7,832 nt of DNA from CABHOJ01 sp965649545. Its GTDB lineage: Bacteria > Pseudomonadota > Gammaproteobacteria > Burkholderiales > Methylophilaceae. Positions 1 through 4,449 of this stretch are shown here, one piece after another. The position numbers and the translations under genes were made by a program. The stretch spans positions 1 through 7,832 of the forward strand of contig CBFGLF010000084.1 in NCBI GenBank assembly GCA_965649545.1, in the 5' to 3' direction. The notes beneath the pieces were generated by a model, which was given only the letters and a program-made list of their open reading frames with translations, had not been told where the DNA came from and made no database searches. Position 1 is the first letter of the stretch, and every line of letters starts with the position of its first letter.

Positions 1-944
1 GCCTTAGCCGCGATCTCGTCTAGTGTCTGCTGCACCTGCTTCTTGAGGTTGGCGTCATCCGCTGCGAGCTGCAGAGCTTGTTCGGCATGTTGCCGGGCGA
101 GGGCCAGTGCGCCTTGTTCCATCAGGATGCTGGCCAGGTTGTTATGCGCGGCGGCGGATCGGGGGTGATGTTGCGTGGCTTGCTCGAAGGCCTGTTTGGC
201 CGTCGCCAGGTCATGATTGCGGTAGGCGGTGTTGCCCAGGCCCATCAGCAGTACCAGATTGTCAGGCCAGCGCGCGACAGCAGGCAGATAGGCTTGCTGC
301 GCCAAGTTAGACGGACCGCTTTTCTCAAAGCCGACCAGGGCTCGGGCCGCGCTGTCCGCGTCGATGCTGACCGGGAGTTCGCCAGGTCTCTTGACCACGA
401 ACGCCCAATGCTGGCTTCTGGCCCAGGTGCGCTCGAACGTGCTCAATGTCATCTCGAAACGCTCGAAGGTCGCGGATCGCAGCCAGAGTTTTTCCTTGTC
501 CAGGTCGTAGCCGATGGCGACCGCGTAATGCCATGAGGGCGCGAACGAGAGGCCGAGGTTCTGCATGACCAGCACAGGATTGCCAGCGGCGATCTCCTGT
601 AGCAGTGCTTGGAGTCTTGGCGGGATGACATAGGCCACGGCGCCATGCCGGCGCGCGGCGGCGAGCATCTCGATCTGCAAGCTGCCTTGGCGGCTCGGGA
701 TATAGACCTCGGGGGTGAGCTGGTCCGGTGTGACCTTGATATCGATGGCATTCAGCGAGGTCGCTAATGCCGCAGGACCGCACTGATAGAGTTCTTGCGG
801 GAAGAATGGGGTTGCGGTCAGCTCATGCTGCCTCGGCAACTGGGTATTCTGGGTGACTTCGCGAACGCCTTGGGCGGCGCAGCCTGCAAGCAGGGCGGCA
901 GCGAATAGAAAAGCAAAGGCCAGTATGCGTGATGGATGCGACAT
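1..944 (-). CDS. PA2778-family C39-like cysteine peptidase lipoprotein with TPR tail (3' end cut by window edge)
   Basis: The frame is open from ATG at 944 to the left edge (314 codons, no stop seen). The product begins with a lipoprotein signal: a hydrophobic stretch from about residue 7 and lipobox LAGC with Cys22 as the lipidated residue. A papain-like C39 domain follows: YQCGPAAL with probable nucleophile Cys55, and WHYAVAIGYD with probable catalytic His139. An Asp shortly after (D147 or D150) could complete the triad. Residues about 219-298 read as two TPR-like helical repeats (GLGNTAYRNHDLATAKQAF, then HNNLASILMEQGALALA). It is probably a membrane-anchored peptidase facing the periplasm. 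ATG 944 lies 16 nt after the stop of the PA2779-family gene, with no strong Shine-Dalgarno, so translational coupling is likely. The PA2778/PA2779 pairing supports the family call; the substrate is unknown. Annotated members are roughly this long, so little should be missing. Confidence 0.88.
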   Translation of the reverse strand, partial: MSHPSRILAFAFLFAAALLAGCAAQGVREVTQNTQLPRQHELTATPFFPQELYQCGPAALATSLNAIDIKVTPDQLTPEVYIPSRQGSLQIEMLAAARRHGAVAYVIPPRLQALLQEIAAGNPVLVMQNLGLSFAPSWHYAVAIGYDLDKEKLWLRSATFERFEMTLSTFERTWARSQHWAFVVKRPGELPVSIDADSAARALVGFEKSGPSNLAQQAYLPAVARWPDNLVLLMGLGNTAYRNHDLATAKQAFEQATQHHPRSAAAHNNLASILMEQGALALARQHAEQALQLAADDANLKKQVQQTLDEIAAK

Positions 945-960
945 ACTGGCCCGGCTTGGT

Positions 961-1356
961 TTAGCGGATGGAACGCGTGAACGGGAAGATCTTGGTGAAG
1001 CCCAGGATATCGGTCAACAACAGTACCAGGAAGATCAGTACGATGGCGCCGATGATACCGCCGGCTGGTGCGTTCTCGATTTGGCTGGCCATGGCACTGG
1101 CTTCTTCATCGGTCAACGCGGCGACGCGCTGCTCGACTTGCATCGGATCCACACCACGCTTGACCAGTTCGCTACGGACATCTTCGCGCGAGAGCGCGGC
1201 GTAGATACGTTGACGATCCTGCTCTGCGTTAGCGATGCCTGCAGATTGGGCGACCTGTTCCGAGCTGACCATGGCCGCTTGCGCGATCTGGATGCTGCCG
1301 GTGAACAGGATGGATGTTGCTACGAAAAGACTGAACAGACGTTTGATGATCATCAT
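961..1356 (-). CDS. PA2779-family small exported membrane protein
   Basis: The product is 131 aa. I chose ATG 1356 over the upstream ATG at 1401 because AAGGAG (1364-1369) sits 7 nt before it and because a normal signal peptide then starts at residue 1 (MMIIKRLFSLFVATS, cleavage near AQA27/A28). The mature part is a mainly helical domain (about 29-95, including DVRSELVKRGVDPMQVEQRV) with many acidic residues. A Gly-Gly pair (G99-G100) follows, then a strongly hydrophobic helix (about 101-118) and a short tail ending in basic residues (TK, TRSIR). This order is typical of PA2779-family (DUF6627-type) proteins, which are encoded next to PA2778-type peptidases, as here. The function is not established. 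It probably sits in the inner membrane with its N-terminal domain in the periplasm. It is the first gene of the two-gene unit. Confidence 0.88.
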   Translation of the reverse strand: MMIIKRLFSLFVATSILFTGSIQIAQAAMVSSEQVAQSAGIANAEQDRQRIYAALSREDVRSELVKRGVDPMQVEQRVAALTDEEASAMASQIENAPAGGIIGAIVLIFLVLLLTDILGFTKIFPFTRSIR

Positions 1357-1363
1357 TTGAAGA

Positions 1364-1369
1364 CTCCTT
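1364..1369 (-). promoter_or_regulatory. Ribosome binding site deciding the PA2779-family start
   Basis: AAGGAG on the minus strand lies 7 nt before ATG 1356. No comparable element precedes the in-frame ATG at 1401, so the shorter reading is preferred. Confidence 0.8.
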
Positions 1370-1478
1370 GTTATTGAAATTGCATTCCCCGAATCATTCA
1401 ATGCGCACTGGCGATAACCGGTCGCTAAACATCTGGCTCTTGGTTTTTTATGTAGCCTATTTTTCTAGTGAATCATTT

Positions 1479-1491
1479 TGAGTTGAACTCA
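1479..1491. repeat. 13-bp palindrome upstream of the PA2779/PA2778 unit
   Basis: TGAGTT-G-AACTCA is a perfect inverted repeat with 6-bp arms and a single central base. It lies about 120 nt upstream of the PA2779-family start, in an AT-richer stretch of the 176-nt gap at 1357-1532. I could not find a convincing -35/-10 pair in this gap. The palindrome could be an operator half-site pair or chance. Confidence 0.35.
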
Positions 1492-1514
1492 GACTCGTGA
1501 CTTAAGGTACCACA

Positions 1515-1534
1515 AATCACCACCACTGGTGATT
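1515..1534 (-). terminator. Hairpin overlapping the SGNH hydrolase stop codon (weak terminator candidate)
   Basis: Arms AATCACCA (1515-1522) and TGGTGATT (1527-1534) pair perfectly around a 4-nt loop, exactly at the end of the minus-strand SGNH gene. On that strand the stem is followed by TGTGG rather than a T-run, so it is not a standard intrinsic terminator. It could stabilise the mRNA 3' end. Confidence 0.3.
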
Positions 1535-2180
1535 ATTCCCTTGTTTCAAGCCATTTGTCGAGAATCCCGGCCAGCGCATGGGCGACTTGCGCATGCTGGT
1601 CTGCGTCAAGATGGATGCCGTCGATCCTGCTGGCGGATGTCACCTCGTTCAGGTCGAAGAACAGGCAATCCAGATCCTTCGCCAGTGCCTTATAGGCGGC
1701 TGCCAAGCCGACGCTCTTGTCCGCCGCACCCTCGAACTTCGCCGCGATGGTTCCCTGCGGAGCGATGATGGCTGGTGGCGCGACGATCATGACAGGCGGG
1801 ATCTGCATGCCCGGCTCGACCGGTGCCTGACGGATCGCCTGCACGAGCGACGCTATTCCCTGTGTCGACAGGAAGGGCGTGTTGTCATGCATGCACTGGA
1901 AGTCGTTGGTCCCCAATACAAGCATGACCAGCGTCAGCGGCGAGTGCATCTCGATGCGTTGCGCCAGCCCTTGCAAACCGTTGCGGCCGGCCTTGAACGG
2001 GTCGTCCCACACGGTCCGTCGCCCGTTCAGGCAATCCTCGATGACGCGCACCGCATGCCCCGATCTGTGCAGGGCGATCTCCATCGCGCCTGGCCAGCGT
2101 TGTTCGAAGCTCAGTCGCTGACGTGTCCCGGGGATGATGCCCCAGGACAAGGAATCGCCATAGACCAGGATCTGCTGCAT
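1533..2180 (-). CDS. SGNH/GDSL hydrolase, arylesterase/acyltransferase (MsAcT-like) type
   Basis: The product is 215 aa with the SGNH blocks in the expected order. Block I is YGDSLSWG with nucleophile Ser10. An NGRRT stretch supplies the oxyanion Gly53. Block III is LGTNDF with Asn92. Block V is DGIHLD with catalytic Asp187 and His190. The spacing and intervening sequence (RWPG, a V.E..LNGR.T stretch, APP before the C-terminal third) match the Mycobacterium smegmatis arylesterase/acyltransferase subfamily as I remember it. The expected reaction is hydrolysis of short acyl esters, possibly with acyl transfer; the substrate cannot be read from the sequence. There is no signal peptide, so it is predicted cytoplasmic. 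It begins 18 nt after the TerC-family stop without a clear Shine-Dalgarno, which suggests cotranscription and coupling with that gene. Confidence 0.88.
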   Translation of the reverse strand: MQQILVYGDSLSWGIIPGTRQRLSFEQRWPGAMEIALHRSGHAVRVIEDCLNGRRTVWDDPFKAGRNGLQGLAQRIEMHSPLTLVMLVLGTNDFQCMHDNTPFLSTQGIASLVQAIRQAPVEPGMQIPPVMIVAPPAIIAPQGTIAAKFEGAADKSVGLAAAYKALAKDLDCLFFDLNEVTSASRIDGIHLDADQHAQVAHALAGILDKWLETRE

Positions 2181-2198
2181 GGCTAGTTGGTCAGCGGG

Positions 2199-2942
2199 TC
2201 ACTCGTTGATCTGTTTGCGCAACTTGACGCTGTCGGAGCGCTTGCTGCGCATCCGCAGGTTGATCATTTCCACCGCGACCGAGAAGGCCATCGCGAAGTA
2301 GATGTAACCCTTGGGCACATGCACGCCGAAACCTTCGATCATCAGGGTCGCACCGACCAGGATCAGGAAGGCCAGTGCGAGGATCTTGATGGTCGGGTGG
2401 GCGTCGACGAAGTCGCCGATGGATTTGGCAGCCAGCAACATGACGCCGACCGAGGCGATGATCGCGATGGCCATGATCGAGACGTGGTCGGCCAGGCCTA
2501 CGGCGGTGATCACCGAGTCTAGCGAGAACACGATATCGAGGATGGCGATCTGCACCAATACCATGCCCAGCGTGGCGGTCGCAGTGACTGGGCCGCTTTC
2601 TTCAGCGCCTTCCAGGCTGTTGTGGATCTCGTGCGTCGCCTTGGCCAGCAAGAACAGGCCCCCGCCGATGAGGATGAAATCGCGTCCCGAGACCGATTTG
2701 CCCAGGACTTCGAACCAGGGCTCGGTCAACCCCATGACCCAGGAGATCGAGAACAGTAGCGCCAGTCGTGCGAACATCGCCAGGCTGAGCCCCATCCTGC
2801 GCGCGAAGGCACGTTGCTTTTCAGGCAAGCGGCCGACCAGGATCGAGATGAAGATGATGTTATCGATACCTAACACGATCTCGAGTGCGGTCAAAGTGGC
2901 GAGAGCCATCCAGGCTTCCGGGCTGGCGATCCATTCAAACAT
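2199..2942 (-). CDS. TerC-family integral membrane protein (YgdQ-like)
   Basis: The product is 247 aa with about seven predicted membrane helices (roughly 12-36, 50-72, 88-104, 122-150, 152-172, 182-204, 210-226). Both TerC signature stretches are present: ALEIVLGIDNIIFIS (E21, D27, N28) near the N-terminus and LDIVFSLDSVITAVG (D136, D142) in the middle. These acidic residues within helices are the conserved putative metal-site residues. A loop with His104 and His107 lies between the halves. The family is linked to tellurite resistance and to Mn or other metal export, but short stand-alone members such as this one are mostly uncharacterised, so no substrate is assigned. The start is fixed by AGGAG 6 nt before ATG 2942. 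It is followed after 18 nt by the SGNH hydrolase. Confidence 0.92.
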   Translation of the reverse strand: MFEWIASPEAWMALATLTALEIVLGIDNIIFISILVGRLPEKQRAFARRMGLSLAMFARLALLFSISWVMGLTEPWFEVLGKSVSGRDFILIGGGLFLLAKATHEIHNSLEGAEESGPVTATATLGMVLVQIAILDIVFSLDSVITAVGLADHVSIMAIAIIASVGVMLLAAKSIGDFVDAHPTIKILALAFLILVGATLMIEGFGVHVPKGYIYFAMAFSVAVEMINLRMRSKRSDSVKLRKQINE

Positions 2943-2948
2943 GGGTAA

Positions 2949-2953
2949 CTCCT
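2949..2953 (-). promoter_or_regulatory. Ribosome binding site of the TerC-family gene
   Basis: AGGAG on the minus strand lies 6 nt upstream of ATG 2942, a standard Shine-Dalgarno spacing that confirms the start. Confidence 0.7.
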
Positions 2954-3024
2954 GTCATGATCACTGATGAAATAAGGTTGGGATGAGCGTGCAGCGATGG
3001 GTGGGTTGCGTCGCACTGGAGCGA

Positions 3025-3053
3025 ATTATGTGGTCGAAACGGCAGGTATGCAA
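3025..3053 (-). promoter_or_regulatory. Possible sigma70 promoter for the TerC-SGNH pair
   Basis: On the minus strand TTGCAT (3053-3048) and CATAAT (3030-3025) are separated by exactly 17 nt. The -10 matches the consensus at 5 of 6 positions and the -35 at 3 of 6. The element lies in the 125-nt gap behind the DUF805-like gene and would give a leader of about 75 nt before the TerC-family ATG. Confidence 0.4.
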
Positions 3054-3067
3054 TCGTCCGCATGCGA

Positions 3068-3481
3068 TCAGATCCTGCACCAGAGGGCCATCAGCATCCA
3101 GGGCCAGGCGTAAGCGAGGATCGCCAAGGGAAGAATCCCTATTCCTAATCGCCCAGGCGCCGGGCCTAAGGCATCCGCTTTGGGAGAAGCCTTCTTGAAG
3201 CTATAGACGCCTAACAGGCCGAGCCAAAGCGGTGGAACTGCATAGCCGAGCAGCCAGAAGGCGACCGTACCCTTGGCCGGCTGACCGAGGTCGCGACCGC
3301 GCTTGATGATGAATGGGATCGACAGCAGCAGGCAGACACCCATCAGGATCAATGAGAGGTTGCCCGCACAATGGCCGTGGCCGCTGGTGGCGGCGTTCAA
3401 TGCGAATAGCGCCAACGCGGGGATGTTGAGCAGGAAGGGCAGACCCAGTAGCGCGAACCTCATTCGGTCATGACGTAGCAT
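3068..3481 (-). CDS. Small four-helix membrane protein with DUF805-like features
   Basis: The product is 137 aa and mostly hydrophobic, with four predicted membrane helices at about 9-31, 42-59, 71-95 and 111-134. Between helices 2 and 3 is a basic loop KRGRDLGQPAKG, and after helix 3 comes KADALGPAP. These resemble the arginine-rich loop and the (N/D)xxGPxP tail of DUF805 proteins, but the final helix after that point is extra, so the family call is tentative. A His/Cys cluster (SGHGHCAG, residues 33-40) lies after helix 1 and might bind metal; that is a guess. The start at 3481 lies 3 nt after the ygiD stop, with a weak AGG before it, so it is probably read from the ygiD mRNA. Met7 (3463) is an alternative start. 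Function unknown. Confidence 0.75.
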   Translation of the reverse strand: MLRHDRMRFALLGLPFLLNIPALALFALNAATSGHGHCAGNLSLILMGVCLLLSIPFIIKRGRDLGQPAKGTVAFWLLGYAVPPLWLGLLGVYSFKKASPKADALGPAPGRLGIGILPLAILAYAWPWMLMALWCRI

Positions 3482-3484
3482 GAT

Positions 3485-4264
3485 TCAGCCTACCTGGACC
3501 GTCAGCATCGAGACGGAACCGCCTTCGATGCCCTCGATCGGAAAGCGGATCTTTTCATCTTCACGCTGCGTGCCTAATACATAGGCCAACGGCAGGAAAT
3601 GCTCCGGTGTCGGGATGGATAGCATGGCATCGCTGCCTAGCGTCTCGTAATGCAGTAGTGCCTCGTGCTGGCCGCTCTCCATCAATCCTTTGGCTTGCGT
3701 CTCGAAGCGTTGGGCCCAGTCGAATGGCTTGGCATCGGGCTTGCCCCAGGCATAGGCATGGAGGTTATGTACGAGGTTGCCGCTGCCCATGATCAGCACG
3801 CCTTCATCTCGCAGCACGGAGAGCTTCCGGCCCAGTTCGTAATGGAACGGCGCGGGTCGCGTGCGATCCATGCTGAGCTGGGCAACCGGAATGTCGGCAT
3901 CCGGGAACACATGGCAGAGTACCGACCAGGCGCCGTGATCGAGGCCCCATCCATGTTCGAGCGCAGGCGGGATGAAATCGAGGACATCGGACACCTGCTG
4001 GATCAGTTTCGTACTGCCGGGCGCGTTGTAGCGCATTTCATACAGGGCTTCGGGGAAACCGCCGAAATCGTGGATCGTGGGCGGTGCGATATTGGCGGTG
4101 ATGGAGGTGCCCGGTACATACCAGTGGGCGGAGATACAAAGTATCGCTTCCGGCCGCGGCAAAGTCTTGCCGATGTTGGCCCACCCCTGGCTGTAGTGGT
4201 TGTCTTCCAGCGCATTCATCGGATTGCCGTGGCCGAAGAAGATGGCCGGCATGCGTTTTGTCAT
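3485..4264 (-). CDS. ygiD: 4,5-DOPA dioxygenase extradiol (YgiD/DODA family)
   Basis: The product is 259 aa and aligns by eye with E. coli YgiD along its full length. Shared stretches include FFGHGNPMNALEDN, SAHWYVPGT, PPTIHDFGGFPEALY, GLDHGAWSVL, PDADIP, SGNLVHNLH, TPEHFLPLAYVLG and the ending SMLTVQVG. Metal-ligand histidines correspond to His12, His47, His166 and His222. His110 in the GLDHG motif is a likely active-site residue. Family members are class III (LigB-like) extradiol ring-cleaving dioxygenases; YgiD opens L-DOPA to seco-DOPA in vitro, while its natural substrate in bacteria is unclear. It has no signal peptide and should be cytoplasmic. The start is supported by AGGGA 4 nt before ATG 4264. 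It is followed after 3 nt by a membrane protein gene and lies divergent from the kinase-regulator pair. Confidence 0.95.
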   Translation of the reverse strand: MTKRMPAIFFGHGNPMNALEDNHYSQGWANIGKTLPRPEAILCISAHWYVPGTSITANIAPPTIHDFGGFPEALYEMRYNAPGSTKLIQQVSDVLDFIPPALEHGWGLDHGAWSVLCHVFPDADIPVAQLSMDRTRPAPFHYELGRKLSVLRDEGVLIMGSGNLVHNLHAYAWGKPDAKPFDWAQRFETQAKGLMESGQHEALLHYETLGSDAMLSIPTPEHFLPLAYVLGTQREDEKIRFPIEGIEGGSVSMLTVQVG

Positions 4265-4268
4265 AGGT

Positions 4269-4273
4269 TCCCT
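4269..4273 (-). promoter_or_regulatory. Ribosome binding site of ygiD
   Basis: AGGGA on the minus strand lies 4 nt before ATG 4264. It supports this start, which also matches the N-terminus expected for the family. Confidence 0.55.
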
Positions 4274-4281
4274 GTTCGGAT

Positions 4282-4356
4282 TTTCTACACGATTGAACCT
4301 TGCTGTACGGTCGTCCCCGAACGATCACGAGGAACGAGGGCGTCATATTTCTACAC
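4282..4356. repeat. Direct repeat pair TTTCTACAC in the ygiD-kinase divergent region
   Basis: TTTCTACAC occurs at 4282-4290 and again at 4348-4356, in the same orientation and 66 bp apart (GTGTAGAAA when read toward ygiD). Sequence between and around the copies does not match, so this is a short isolated pair. It could be two regulator sites or two -10-like elements, or chance. Confidence 0.35.
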
Positions 4357-4361
4357 CCTCG
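4335..4361. repeat. Inverted repeat CGAGGG/CCCTCG in the divergent region
   Basis: Arms CGAGGG (4335-4340) and CCCTCG (4356-4361) flank a 15-nt AT-richer centre. The second TTTCTACAC copy starts inside the loop and its last base is the first base of the right arm. No T-run follows on either strand, so it is not a terminator by sequence. Confidence 0.25.
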
Positions 4362-4387
4362 GGGTCAAGCCCTAAAGATTCGACGCG

Positions 4388-4393
4388 ATTATA
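4388..4393 (-). promoter_or_regulatory. TATAAT element reading toward ygiD
   Basis: A perfect TATAAT lies on the minus strand about 125 nt upstream of the ygiD ATG. No good -35 is found 16-18 nt behind it (a CTGACA lies only 11 nt away), so promoter function is uncertain. On the plus strand the overlapping TATATT (4390-4395) could serve the kinase, also without a clear -35. Confidence 0.25.
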
Positions 4394-4405
4394 TTACTCG
4401 CAAAT

Positions 4406-4419
4406 GTCAGTCGGATGAC
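4406..4419. promoter_or_regulatory. Possible operator GTCA-N6-TGAC upstream of the kinase gene
   Basis: An interrupted palindrome, GTCA (4406-4409) and TGAC (4416-4419), sits about 30 nt before the first kinase ATG (4450) and about 110 nt before the alternative ATG (4528). The spacing fits a dimeric regulator site, but 4-bp arms are easily met by chance. Confidence 0.2.
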
Positions 4420-4449
4420 CAGTGTTAGTCCGAACGGAAGAGTCGAGCC

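Noticed and set aside
325..783. 152-codon minus-strand frame inside the peptidase gene
   Set aside because: It is a different frame of the same strand. The open frame from 944 to the edge carries the lipobox, catalytic Cys and His motifs and TPRs, so this one is a shadow.
853..1377. 174-codon plus-strand frame
   Set aside because: It is antisense to the PA2779-family gene and the start of the peptidase gene and has no supporting motif.
1357..1401. Fifteen-residue N-terminal extension of the PA2779-family protein from ATG 1401
   Set aside because: It would place a polar segment before the signal peptide and would put the strong AAGGAG inside the gene rather than before the start.
1578..2186. 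202-codon open frame on the plus strand
   Set aside because: It is a mirror of the SGNH hydrolase, which has all four catalytic blocks on the minus strand.
2311..2967. 218-codon open frame on the plus strand
   Set aside because: It is antisense to the TerC-family gene, whose helices and motifs are intact. The plus-strand product has no recognisable pattern.
2943..3020. Possible yybP-ykoY manganese riboswitch before the TerC-family gene
   Set aside because: This riboswitch precedes some TerC-family genes, but the leader here lacks its conserved purine-rich loops and is short, so there is no support.
3665..4375. 236-codon open frame on the plus strand
   Set aside because: It is antisense to ygiD, which matches its family end to end, and it continues into the intergenic repeats without any motif.
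4365..4400. Sigma28-like element TCAAGCCCTAAAGATT
   Set aside because: The -35-like TAAAGATT is close to the flagellar sigma consensus, but nothing resembling GCCGATAA follows at 10-12 nt. No motility or chemotaxis gene is nearby.
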